Shown one piece after another: positions 12,101-23,154 of a DNA stretch of 64,000 nucleotides. How positions within the stretch are numbered: position 1 is the first letter of the stretch; every line of letters begins with the position of its first letter. The position numbers and the translations under genes are program-made. Source of the DNA: Argopecten irradians (lineage: Eukaryota; Mollusca; Bivalvia; Pectinida; Pectinidae); assembly GCF_041381155.1 (NCBI RefSeq), contig NC_091147.1, positions 28,803,349 to 28,867,348 on the forward strand, in the 5' to 3' direction. The notes under the pieces were generated by a model. The model ran no database searches. It was not told the origin of the DNA and was given only the letters and a program-made list of their open reading frames with translations.

Positions 12101-15100
12101 TAACGTGACCACTAACGACACCTGTATACCGTTACCTAACATTACCACCAGTGATACAGGTGTTGTTAACGTGACCGCTAACGGCACCTGTATACCGTTA
12201 CCTAACGGTACCACCAGTGATAGAGGTGTTGTTAACGTGACCGCTAACGGTCCCTGTATACCCCTACCTAACGGTACCACCAGTGATAGAGGTGTTGTTA
12301 ACGTGACCGCTAACGGTTCCTGTATACCTCTACCTAACGGTACCACCAGTGATAGAGGTGTTGTTAACGTGACCGCTAACGGTTCCTGTATATCGTTACC
12401 TAACGGTACACAGTGATAAGGGTTACGGCGCTCGCACTGTAATCGTTACTAACGTACCAATGATGGGGGTTGTTAACGTGACCGATAAAGACATCTGTAT
12501 ATCGTTACCTAACGGTACCACCAGTGATAGGGGTGTTGTTAACGTGACCGATAACGACATCTGTATATCGTTACCTAACGGTACCACCAGTGATAGGGGT
12601 TTTGTTAACGTGACCGATAACGGCACCTATATACCGTTACCTAACGGTACCACCAGTGATACAGGTGTCGTTAACGTGACCGCAAACGTCACCAGTATAC
12701 CGTTACCTAACGGTACCACCAGTGATATAGGTGTTGTTAACGTGACCGCTAACGTCACCTGTATACATTTACCTAACGTTACCGCCAGTGATAGAGGTGT
12801 TATTTACGTGACCGCTAACGGCACCTGTATACCGTTACCTAACGGTACCACCAGTGATAGGGGTGTTGTTAACGTGACCGCTAACGACACCTGTATACCG
12901 TTACCTAACGTTACCGCCAGTGGTACAGGTGTTGTTAACGTGACCTCTAACGGCACTTGTATATTGTTACCTAACTGTATATCGGAACCTAATGGTACCT
13001 ACGAAGATAGGGAGTGTTGTTAACGTGACCGTTAACGGCACCTTATACCATTACCTAAAGGTACCACCGGTGATAAAAGTATTTTAACGTGACCGCTTAC
13101 GACACCTGTATGCCGTTATCTAACGGTACCAACGGTGATAGATCTGCAGTTAACTTGACCACTAACGATACCTGTATACCGCTAACTAAAGGTACCACCA
13201 GTGATACAGGTGTTGTTAACTTGTTTACTAACGATACCTGTATACCGCTAACTAAAGGTACCACCAGTGATACAGGTGTTGTTAACGTGACCGCTAACGT
13301 CACCTGTATACCGTTACCTAACGGTACCACCAGTGATACAGGTGTTGTTAACGTGACCGCTAACGGCACCTGTATACCGTTACCTAACGTTACCGCCAGT
13401 GATAGAGGTGTTGTTAACGTGACCGATAACGGCACCTGTATACCGTTACCTAACGGTACCACCAGTGATAGGGGTCTTGTAAACGTGACCGTTAACGGCA
13501 CCTGTATATCGGAACCTAATGGTACCTACGAAGATAGGGAGTGTTGTTTACGTGACCGCTAACGGCATCTGTATACCGTTACCTAACGTTACCGCCAGTT
13601 AAAGAGGTGTTGTTAACGTGACCGTTAACGGCACATTATACCATTTCCTAAAGGTATCACCGATGATAGAAGTATTTTAACTTGACCGCTAACGACTCCT
13701 GTATGCCGTTATCTAACGGTACCAACGGCGATAGATCTGCAGTGAACTTGACTACTAACGGTACCTGTATACCGCTAACTAAAGGTACCGCCAGTGATAG
13801 ATCTGTTATTAACGTGACCGCTAACGACACTGTATACCGTTACCTAACATTACCACCAGTGATACAGGTGTTGTTAACGTGACCGATAACGGCACCTGTA
13901 TACCGTTACCTAACGTAACCACCAGTGATAGGGGTGTTGTTAACGTGACCGATAACGGCCCCTGTATACCTCTACCTAACGGTACCACCAGTGATAGAGG
14001 TGTTGTTAACGTGACCGCTAACGGTCCCTGTATACCGTTACCTAACGTTACCACCGGTGATAGAAGTATTTTAACGTGACCACGTGTATAATCTAACGTA
14101 CCGTGATAGACCAGTTAACTACCACTAACGATACCTGTATACCGCTAACTAAAGGTACCACCAGTGATACAGGTGTTGTTAACGTGACCGCTAACGTCAC
14201 CTGTATACCGTTTACCTAACGGTACCACCAGTGATACAGGTGTTGTTAACGTGACCGCTAACGGTCCCTGTATACCGTTACCTAACGGTACCACCAGTGA
14301 TAGAGGTGTTGTTAACGTGACCGCTAACGGTCCCTGTATACCGTTACCTAACGGTACCACCAGTGATAGAGGTGTTGTTAACGTGACCGCTAACGGCACC
14401 TGTATACCGTTACCTAACGTTACCACCAGTGATACAGGTGTTGTTAACGTGACCGCTAACGTCACCTGTATACCGTTACCTAACGTTACCACCAGTGATA
14501 GAGGTGTTGTTAACGTGACCGCTAACGACACCTGTATACTGTTACCTAACGTTACCGCCAGTGATACAGGTGTTGTTAACGTGACCTCTAAAGGCACTTG
14601 TATATCGTTACCTAATGGTACCTACGAAGATAGGGAGTGTTGTTTACTTGACCGCTAACGGCACCTGTATACCGTTACCTAACGTTACCGCCAGTTAAAG
14701 AGGTGTTGTTAACGTGACCGTTAACGGCACCTTATACCATTTCCTAAAGGTACCACCGATGATAGGAGTATTTTAACGTGACCGCTAACAACACCTGTAT
14801 GCCGTTATCTAACGGTACCAACGGCGATAGATCTGCAGTGAACTTGACTACTAACGGTACCTGTATACCGCTAACTAAAGGTACCACCAGTGATAGATCT
14901 GTTATTAACGTGACCGCTAACGACACCTGTATACCGTTACCTAACATTACCACCAGTGATACAGGTGTTGTTAACGTGACCGCTAACGACACCTGTATAC
15001 CGTTACCTAACGTTACCACCAGTGATACAGGTGTTGTGGACGTGACCGATAACGGCACCTGTATACCGTTACCTAACGTTACCACCAGTGATAGGGGTGT

Positions 15101-16421
15101 TGTTAACGTGACCGATAACGGCACCTGTATATCATTACCTAACGGTACCACCGGTGATAGAGGTGTTGTTAACGTGACCGATAACGGCACCTGTATATCA
15201 TTACCTAACGGTACCACCAGTGATAGAGGTGTTGTTAACGTGACCGATAACGGCACCTGTATACCGTTACCTAACGGTACCACCAGTGACAGGGGTGTTG
15301 TTAACGTGACCGCTAACGGCACCTGTATACCGTTACCTAACGGTACCACCAGTGATAGAGGTGTTGTTAACGTGACCGATAACGGCACCTGTATACCGTT
15401 ACCTAACGGTACCACCAGTGATAGATCTGTTATTAACGTGACCGCTAACGACACCTGTATGCCGTTATCTAACGGTACCAACGGCGATAGATCGGCAGTG
15501 AACTTGACTACTAACGGTACCTGTATACCGCTAACTAAAAGTACCACCAGTGATAGATCTGTTATTAACGTGACCGCTAACGACACCTGTATACCGTTAC
15601 CTAACATTACCACCAGTGATACAGGTGTTGTTAACGTGACCGATAACGGCACCTGTATACCGTTACCTAACGTTACCACCAGTGATAGGGGTGTTGTTAA
15701 CGTGACCGCTAATGACACCTGTATATCATTACCTAACGGTACCACCAGTGATAGGGGTGTTGTTAACGTGACCGCTAATGACACCTGTATATCATTACCT
15801 AACGTTACCACCAGTGATAGAGGTGTTGTTAACGTGACCGATAACGGCACCTTTATATCATTACCTAACGGTACCACCAGTAATAGATGTGTTGTTAACG
15901 TGACCGCTAATGACACCTGTATATCATTACCTAACGGTACCACCAGTAATAGATGTGTTGTTAACGTGACCGCTAATGACACCTGTATATCATTACCTAA
16001 CGGTACCACCAGTAATAGATGTGTTGTTAACGTGACCGCTAATGACACCTGTATATCATTACCTAACGGTACCACCAGTAATAGATGTGTTGTTAACGTG
16101 ACCGCTAATGACACCTGTATATCATTACCTAACGGTACCACCAGTGATAGGGGTGTTGTTAACGTGACCGCTAACGGCACCTGTATATCATTACCTAACG
16201 GTACCACCAGTAATAGATGTGTTGTTAACGTGACCGCTAATGACACCTGTATATCATTACCTAACGGTACCACCAGTAATAGATGTGTTGTTAACGTGAC
16301 CGCTAATGACACCTGTATATCATTACCTAACGGTACCACCAGTAATAGATGTGTTGTTAACGGGACCGCTAATGACACCTGTATACCATTACCTTACGGT
16401 ACCACCGGCGACACATGATAT
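9120..16421. repeat. 66-bp satellite array, about 110 units
   Basis: Units of about 66 bp run almost without interruption. Each contains the 7+2+7 inverted repeat accgttacctaacggt, a GGTACC and a GTTAAC. Since 66 is a multiple of three, one + frame (22-residue cycle with CIPLPNGTTSDRGVV) and one minus frame (LVVPLGNGIQVPLAVTLTT) stay open. The longest are 546 codons (+, 14778-16418) and 544 codons (-, 14744-16378). The + frame is broken around ten times, mostly by small indels, so a satellite is the simplest reading. Variant blocks with agatctgcagt recur near 13144, 13732, 14829 and (as agatcggcagt) 15489, suggesting block duplication. No promoter or signal peptide was seen. Confidence 0.95.
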
Positions 16422-16718
16422 CGACCTTTCCATCCATACAAAACACTTATGTAGTTTTAAATGAATTCGGAAAGACAAATGATTAAGACAGTGTAATAAC
16501 CTATTATTAAATGATTTTTAGTACATCACATGATAATTACTAGGAATGCGATTGGATAACAGCTATGATCTATTTTGCGACAGTTCCCTGTCCTTCTTGA
16601 CTACGGGAGACTAAACCTGACTACGGGAACTATAGTAAAGTATAGTCCCCCAGGAATGAGCACGCGACCAAATATATGACGTCATAATGAATGTCATGTG
16701 ACGTACTAAATCTATTAA

Positions 16719-16845
16719 GGCCCTTTCCCTCGGGAACAGTTCTCCTATAGTGTTGTCTGGTGAGGTATAGTCCCCTCGTCTTCGACTCGAGGACTGTACC
16801 TCGCCAGCCAACACTATAGGAGAACAGTTCCCTCTGGAAAGGGCC
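16719..16845. repeat. Fold-back palindrome H6 (MITE-like)
   Basis: The left arm ggccctttccctcgggaaca pairs with the right arm ending tccctctggaaagggcc. The middle stems are ctcctatagtgttg / caacactataggag, and the apex is cctcgtcttcgactcgagg. It is GC-richer than the surroundings. Weaker related pieces (actacgggaactatag) precede it from 16600. Confidence 0.8.
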
Positions 16846-17145
16846 AAAATAGAATAAGAGTATCTTAACTCAAATCAAAATGTACTATTTAAATGTCATG
16901 TCAATAATTACCCATGTGATATCGGCCGGTGTAACGTTGAAAATGGACCTCCGTTGAAAATTGACCTCGGGTCAGTTTTCAACGTTGAAAACGGACTCCG
17001 AATGCCGTTGAAAATTGAACATGTCGTTGAAAATTGACAGTGTCTAGGGTCAATTCTCAACGGCAGATCTGTTGAAAAATGACCATTGAAAAATGACCTT
17101 GGCAAACTATCAACGGATGGTCTTTTGAAAAATGACCCTAGTACA

Positions 17146-17671
17146 TTCACATATATAGCTGTTGCACAAACATGATTCTCGAATTCTGTTATCGCCTTTC
17201 CTAATATAAGCGACCCTTCTATGCTGATATTTAAATTACGTAATCATCTCGATTTGAATTGAAATTTGGTATTGTTATCATCGTAACAAATACCTCATTT
17301 AAATATTTTAGGTGCTTGTGTGTTTATTATGGAGAATACGGCACTACAAAACTTTCATTTTTTCTATAGTCATTTTGTCCGTCTGTGTAGATAATGTTAA
17401 TTTAATTGTTCTCAAACTGAGGAAATGCTATATAACACTGAGGTACATGTAACATAGTAAATAAAAAGGAATTGTTGTTATCAACTGCATGCAAAGTTTG
17501 TACTATGTGGTGTTCACTTCCGAGTACCAGTGGATAGTGTTACAAAACTATAATTATGAAATATTATTAATTTGTTTCTTAATGATTTTTATGATTATAT
17601 TTTCGACGATCTTACGTTTGTCAGGTATTGCCTGCGATACAAGAATACATGTATTATATATAGATCTGCGT
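17146..17671. other. Non-repetitive interior of the inverted-repeat element
   Basis: AT-rich, no gene recognised. A plus-strand frame starting at 17489 has hydrophobic content but runs straight into the G/T satellite and is not supported. Confidence 0.45.
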
Positions 17672-18651
17672 ATGGATCAGTTATGTTGTGTTCTGCGTAT
17701 GGTTGTGTTGTGCTGTTGTGTTGTTTTGTGGTTGTGTGTTTTTGTGTTGTGTGTTGTTTGTTGTGTGGTATTGTTATGTTGTTGTGTGATGTTGTGTTGT
17801 TATGTTGTGTGTTGTGTTGTTATGTGTGGTTGTGTAATGTAATTGTATTGTGTGTTATTGGTGTGTTGTTGTGTTGTTGTATGCTGTGTGGTTGTGTGTT
17901 GTTGTGTTATGTGATGTGTTGTTGTGTGATGTTTTGTTGTGTAATGTTGTGTCTTTTTGTGTTGTGTTGTGCTGTAATGTGTGGTTGTGTAATGTTGTTG
18001 TGTTGTGTGTTGTTGCATGCTGTGCGGATGTGGTTTGTGTTGTGTTGTTGTGTGTTGTGTTGTTGTTCCGTGTTTGTGTAATGTGTTGTTGTGTGATGTT
18101 TTTGTGATATGTTGTAATGTTATGTTGTGTGATGTTGTATTGTTGTTAGGTGTTGTGTTGTTGTGTATTGTTGTGGTTAGGTGATGTTGTATTGTTATTG
18201 TGTGTTGTGGTGTGGTTGTGTTTTGTGTTGTGTTGTTGTGTGATGTTTTGTTGTGTGACATCGTGTTGTGTGATGTTGTGTTGTGTGATGTTGTCGTGTG
18301 TTGTGTTGTTGTGTATTATTGTGTTGTGTTGTTTTGGGGTAATGTTGTATTGTTGTTGCGCGCCTGTGTGTTTTGGTTGTGTGGTGTTTATGTGTTGTAA
18401 TGTGATGTTTTGTTGTTATGTTGTGTTGTTATGGTGTTGTGTTGTTGTTGGGTGGTGTTGTGTTGTGTAGTGTTGTTGTTGAATGGTGTTGTATTGTTGG
18501 TGCTTGGCTGTGTGTTGTGTTTTGTTGTGTTGTGTGATGTGTTGTTGTGTGGTGGTGTGTTGTGTAGTGTTGTTGTGTTGTTGGTGTGTTGATGTGCTGT
18601 GTGATGCTGTGTGGTTTCATGGTGTTGTGGTGTCGTGTTGTGTTGTTGTGT
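17672..18651 (+). repeat. ~1-kb G/T-only satellite (tgttg/tgtgttg type)
   Basis: The + strand is almost entirely G and T, built from irregular tgttg, tgtgttg and tgtgatgttgt units. All long frames across it encode only Cys, Val and Leu (+) or Thr, His, Asn and Gln (-), and are artefacts of composition. Confidence 0.92.
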
Positions 18652-18910
18652 AAAAAAGGAGTTCTTATGGGGTCACTTTTCAACGTTACACCGGTGCGGG
18701 GCAAACTCTCTCAACCTCACTTCCGGTAAGATTGTACAGCATTTTTATGGTAAACCACAACTCGGGCTCCTCACTAGAACATATTTTTTTCAATCAAATG
18801 AAACCATACATGTACGTAAACTTTCGCACCTCGCAAAAACAATATTTGTACAGTTGTCAGAGTTGGAAGTGAAGACTATTTATACATGTATTGGATTGTT
18901 GGTAGAAAAA

Positions 18911-18914
18911 ATAA
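18911..18914. repeat. Likely 4-bp target-site duplication (low side)
   Basis: ataa directly precedes the lowest LTR. The same four bases follow the LTRs ending at 29456 and at 38758, as expected of a Ty3/gypsy integration. Confidence 0.5.
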
Positions 18915-20343
18915 TGTAACAGGAATTAGCCGATTCGTTGATCCCTCCAAGGCCGCTTCTCAAAGACAATAGACAAACTTCTTTTTAGTCTATCAATTTA
19001 TTTAGGTGGAACATGTTTAAAATTACATAACAGTTTTGGCCTTCCTCTAGGTCTCTCTCTTTCTCTCAAAGTCGCTAGTATAGTAGGAGATAGCTCTACA
19101 GCATTGTAATTGACATATGACGAATATACGGGCGCGTTGACTGGTCAGATACCATCATAGTTTTAAATATAGAAACGTAGAATGACCGGATGTACCACCT
19201 CGGTATATAGTATTAGTAAATGGGAGATAACTCCATGAATTGTGAGGAAATATTCATATTATTTAGAATTTAGTTACTTTCTCTTTGACTCATTTATGAA
19301 TAGGTATATAAAAACCTATTGAATACATATATAATATCCAAAATTCCCAAGCCATGATGTTAGGCTAAGTACCTTGCCGTATCAGTGTATGCTGCTGTCG
19401 CTGGCTGAGCAAATCTGACAAGACAGTTGAAATCGCGCGCTTATATAAACTTTCCAGCGATCACGTGACCGAATCTGACCAATCGCCGCTTGTCCGGCGC
19501 CGTACAATAATCTCTTCGCCGGACAATAAAATCAATAACATGACAAAATCTCTAAGTAATTAACTATCGCATGTCCGTTTGATCTACGATTAATTTACAC
19601 ATAATAAAGTACTAGAATATGACGTGTCCGTCAGAATTTACACAATAACAATGTTTCTACTAACTTGTCCGGCACTTTGGTATAGATACTATTATAGTAC
19701 CGGAAGTACACTGATGCTCTCTGACACGAAATATAGTCCGCAGACTTTACTCTAAATGTATGCGTTACACAACGCATCGTTCTCACACTTTGATACAACA
19801 TTCTTTCAAATCACTCTTATGATATTACTATAGAATATAATAAGTTATTTAGCAAGGCTTTCCTTATCCCTATTCTGCTACTTAGTCGCTACGTAAACAA
19901 AGATGGCGCCCGCGAATCGGACAACTCTGGTAATCGCGCATAGACTGACGATAACGCCTCAGTTACACTTCCAGGTTGTAGTATCAGGATGAGAATCCAA
20001 TATCACAAGTATGTATAAAGTCCTTCCAACTGACGAAAGTCTATTTTGATATAAAATAAGAAGATTAACAGACTTTGTTGCTCCGAATTCCTTCAGTTCA
20101 CAAATCCATGTCGTCCACGAAAATCCACTAGATGCATCACAACTGTGATTATCGGTAAACTATTACTATAATGTGAATATATATATAGGTAAAAATCTAT
20201 GTCCTGACTTCCCAACATTTCCCATGTACATTAATTTGGTATCCTAAGATCTAAATAACCAGAATCTCTCATGACACACACGCACATTGCAAATGGCCAG
20301 AGTATAAACGTTACTGGTAAATACAAGTCCCACGTTTATTACA
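18915..20343 (-). repeat. LTR 1 (3' LTR of copy A), 1429 bp
   Basis: Starts TGTAACAGGAATTAG and ends GTTTATTACA on the + strand, giving TG...CA ends. Nearly identical to LTR 3 (about seven differences by eye) and less like LTR 2. Contains gggagataactc at 19222. Confidence 0.93.
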
Positions 20344-20360
20344 ACTTCCCCCCTCCCAAG
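20344..20360 (-). other. Polypurine tract of copy A
   Basis: On the element strand cttgggaggggggaagt abuts the 3' LTR, the expected plus-strand primer of reverse transcription. The equivalent in copy B is absent because minisatellite DNA lies at that place. Confidence 0.8.
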
Positions 20361-20459
20361 CTGAAAATTCTCCCGAATTTTATCTATTGATGAAAGTTCT
20401 TGTTAATTTCAGATATTCCTTCACCATCCACGATAAGTTCACTGTTCCTTAGACACAAT

Positions 20460-20805
20460 TCCCGTTAGGGTCTCATCGAGGTGGAGGGCAGACTGTACCT
20501 TAAACACAGCTCCCATTGTTGTCTCATCAAGGTTGAGGGCAGACTGTACCTTAAACACAGCTCCCATTGTTGTCTCATCAAGGTTGAGGGCAGACTGTAC
20601 CTTAAACACAGCTCCCATTGTTGTCTCGTCGAGGTGAAGGGCAGACTGTACCTTAAACACAGCTCCCATTGTTGTCTCATCAAGGTTGAGGGCAGACTGT
20701 ACCTTAAACACAGCTCCCATTTGTCGTCTCATCGAGATGGAGGGCAGACTGTACCTTAAACACAGCTCCCATTGTTGTCTCATCAAGGTTGAGGGCAGAC
20801 CAGAT
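20460..20805. repeat. 51-bp tandem repeat inside copy A
   Basis: About seven units containing gagggcagactgtaccttaa, period 51 bp, between the polypurine tract and the accessory ORF. The multiple-of-three period gives an open minus frame of 17-residue cycles. No sign that it is a gene. Confidence 0.9.
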
Positions 20806-22673
20806 TAAAGGCGTAACGGTACCCCAGCCTTATCTAATATGTCAACAAGATAGTCTGTGGACTGGTCCCTAATCGATGATGAGGCTTCAACCTGTCTCAG
20901 GAACAGCAGTTGATCTGGAGAGTGCTGACGAGAGTTAATGATCTCCCTCAAGGCCTCATATGTATAGTAGCGAGATTTCCTGGTCACCCCTTCTACTGGC
21001 GGCAGATCTGTTCCAGGTAGGCCCAACATATTATACTTGTCAAGAAGATCTCCCCGACTGCGTGGTACTACGACTTCGTCAGTCACGCCTCTCTCGAGTG
21101 TCATGGCTGCAAACTCCCAGGCCCTCAGCTTCTGGTCCGCTGTGAACGATTTCCAGCCAAGAGGCGGCCATCTAATGGAAGATATCACTGTCTGTTTCTC
21201 AGTCCAAGCTCTTCTCGATGGAGCAACTAATGGCATGCATCCCGTTCTTAACATGTGCTGCGCTCTCATTCCATCACAGTTTGGTTGGTGACGACCCTTC
21301 TCTTCATTGGCTACTCCCTTGCATCTACTTGGGTTGTCAGCTGTTGGTACACTACTGTCGCTAATGTTGGCTGGTGGAGCGCTTGGTGTTGGAATGCGAC
21401 GGAGGTCGAGGACTGTCTCCTGGCTGCCACCATCCTCGGACCTGCTGACTGGACGACTTAAATCAAGTACAGCAGTACTGGACAAGTCTTGGGGCTCGGA
21501 AGATAGCTTGGTTTCCGTCTTCTGCAAAACTGCTGGTGTAATTGCTGCTGTCTCTGGGGCTTCCACTGCCTCTTCTGGCCTAACAACGGGTCTTGTCACA
21601 GATGAATCACCATCCACACTGAGGTCCATAACTTCCTCATGGGAGTCATCTGGGAGATTGGCTTCCTGCGTAGATGGACAAGCGACCTCGCACACGTCTC
21701 CTGGAGTTTGGCTTCGGTTCTCATTGAGTTGTTCCCCGGCGGCCTCTGCAGTGAGCACTCCGTCTTTATCTCCACTTGATTCAACCCTTGGTTCCACCCT
21801 TGGTTCCACTCTCCTTCTCTTTGCTGGGGACGGACTGCCATGACGACGGCGAGCGACCGGAATTGATATCTCACCCTGCATGAGAGTCTTGATGGCCTTG
21901 GGGGCAATACCCAGCACCGCCGATAGTTTAAGCCGGAGAGCTGTTTGATTTCCTTTCAGTACCCGCCGGACTGGTGTACTGGACAGCGTTGAAGGAACTG
22001 TCGTTGATATCCTCCGGGCGAGGCTGGCCATGGTCGTGCTGTTCTGTAGAGCCTTCTCTTCCAGCTCAATGGACCAGAAGGTCCTCTGGTCCCGGGAATA
22101 CATCTCTACCTTGGCGTGGCGGCTTGTTAAAGATATATGCCCGATGATAACATCCGGTGCACCTATCTGGGGGTTGGAAGGTGAATATGCCCTGGTGTCT
22201 TCGTCGTAGTCTGGCACAAACTGGCTCTCAGTCGATGGCGACCTCTGGATTCGGCGGGACGTATCCCAACCTGACCGGAATGATGTCTGCGTCTTGTCTG
22301 TCTTCCGGCATTTCCGAAGCCAATCTAGAACAGCTTCCCTAGCCTGCAACGCCTCTGGAGATTCCCAGCTAGTAGGGGTGACTACTCTTCTGTAGTCCTC
22401 CGGGTGGACGGACAACCAGAACCCGTTGGCCTCTGTCAGGAAAGCATCTAATGTGGCTTTCAAAAACGTCTTATGCTTCTTCTGACAATGGGGCTGTAAA
22501 TCTGCTACTCTCCGGAATGTTTTCTCCTCGTCGTAGCACCAGGGGCATACTACTCGTAGTACAGAGTGTGGTGACGACATCAAATGAGTCTTTAGATCTC
22601 GGTTTGAAGGAAATGATGATGTGTGTGATGAGCACAACCAGCAGGTGAACACCTTCGTAACAGTTGAAGTCAT
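20805..22673 (-). CDS. Accessory ORF3 of the LTR element: zinc-finger/DLS-motif protein (copy A, fossil)
   Basis: A 622-codon frame in the env position, downstream of integrase. The N terminus (residues ~8-70) has two C2H2-like fingers: CWLC with paired His, then CPWC followed by QPHCQKKH. The middle third is acidic and proline-rich, with a basic NLS-like stretch (PAKRRR). It also has repeated DLS/DLR motifs: VMDLSVD, PQDLSS, VLDLSRP, VLDLRRIP. PQDLS fits the PxDLS consensus for binding the co-repressor CtBP. There is no signal peptide and no membrane span, so it is not an envelope protein. The C-terminal ~130 residues look like a compact unknown domain. A nucleic-acid-binding or regulatory role is inference. 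It looks whole in this copy. Confidence 0.8.
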   Translation of the reverse strand: MTSTVTKVFTCWLCSSHTSSFPSNRDLKTHLMSSPHSVLRVVCPWCYDEEKTFRRVADLQPHCQKKHKTFLKATLDAFLTEANGFWLSVHPEDYRRVVTPTSWESPEALQAREAVLDWLRKCRKTDKTQTSFRSGWDTSRRIQRSPSTESQFVPDYDEDTRAYSPSNPQIGAPDVIIGHISLTSRHAKVEMYSRDQRTFWSIELEEKALQNSTTMASLARRISTTVPSTLSSTPVRRVLKGNQTALRLKLSAVLGIAPKAIKTLMQGEISIPVARRRHGSPSPAKRRRVEPRVEPRVESSGDKDGVLTAEAAGEQLNENRSQTPGDVCEVACPSTQEANLPDDSHEEVMDLSVDGDSSVTRPVVRPEEAVEAPETAAITPAVLQKTETKLSSEPQDLSSTAVLDLSRPVSRSEDGGSQETVLDLRRIPTPSAPPANISDSSVPTADNPSRCKGVANEEKGRHQPNCDGMRAQHMLRTGCMPLVAPSRRAWTEKQTVISSIRWPPLGWKSFTADQKLRAWEFAAMTLERGVTDEVVVPRSRGDLLDKYNMLGLPGTDLPPVEGVTRKSRYYTYEALREIINSRQHSPDQLLFLRQVEASSSIRDQSTDYLVDILDKAGVPLRL

Positions 22674-23154
22674 CTGTGAATGAGATACAATTGATCTTTA
22701 AGTTAATTTCATCAATCTATCCTAACGCATCCCTAAGATGGTACATCTTCGGGTAAGCTACTCAACGAGATTCTTCGGTTACACGGATTTGATACATCTA
22801 CACGGCGTGGACGAAGAGGAAGGCTGGTTAATACAATCATACAGTATATCAGCTACATATTTACAACAAAATAAAACGCGTGGCAATTCTTTACTCCCCT
22901 CTAGCTTCAAGCTTTACATGACTAACTGCTCGGCTATCCAACGCCATTATGGACCTGCCGAACCGGATGAGACCCGACTGGGTGATCAAGCCAGTCGCAC
23001 ATCCATCGAGAGCTCTCTTTTCCTCTAGCGTGTGCGCGGCACCTAGGCATACAGTCAATACTTCCGAGCTAGAATAGAATTCCACCTCATGCGTTCAATA
23101 CGGCAAGCCCAGTCCGTAACTGTCCTCCGTCAACAAATAAATACTGCAACTGCG
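22674..23154 (-). other. Spacer between integrase and accessory ORF (copy A)
   Basis: About 480 bp with no conserved frame on the element strand. It is repeated almost unchanged in copy B (31979-32459). It could carry a splice acceptor for ORF3 expression, as 3' genes of such elements often need, but none was established. Confidence 0.5.

Larger units (their letters stand above)
16926..18694. mobile_element. Unclassified element with 18-bp perfect terminal inverted repeats
   Basis: ccggtgtaacgttgaaaa at 16926-16943 is repeated exactly in inverse orientation at 18677-18694. Just inside the left end, 16950-17140 holds about ten copies of a gttgaaaa-ttgacc motif in both orientations. The right end has only one. 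The core is a G/T-only satellite (17672-18651). No transposase frame and no clear target-site duplication were found. MULE-like or fold-back elements with subterminal repeats are the nearest known architecture; the assignment is inference. Confidence 0.6.

Noticed and set aside
14778-16418. 546-codon + frame as a secreted glycoprotein gene
   Set aside because: The same array is broken about ten times upstream, the opposite strand is equally open, and no signal peptide or unique domain exists. Kept only as a finding.
17489-18592. Cys/Val-rich and His/Thr-rich frames across 17.5-18.7 kb
   Set aside because: Produced by the G/T-only composition.
20805-22673. Accessory ORF as an envelope gene
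   Set aside because: No signal peptide, membrane span, furin-like site or fusion peptide; zinc fingers and a basic stretch point to an intracellular protein.
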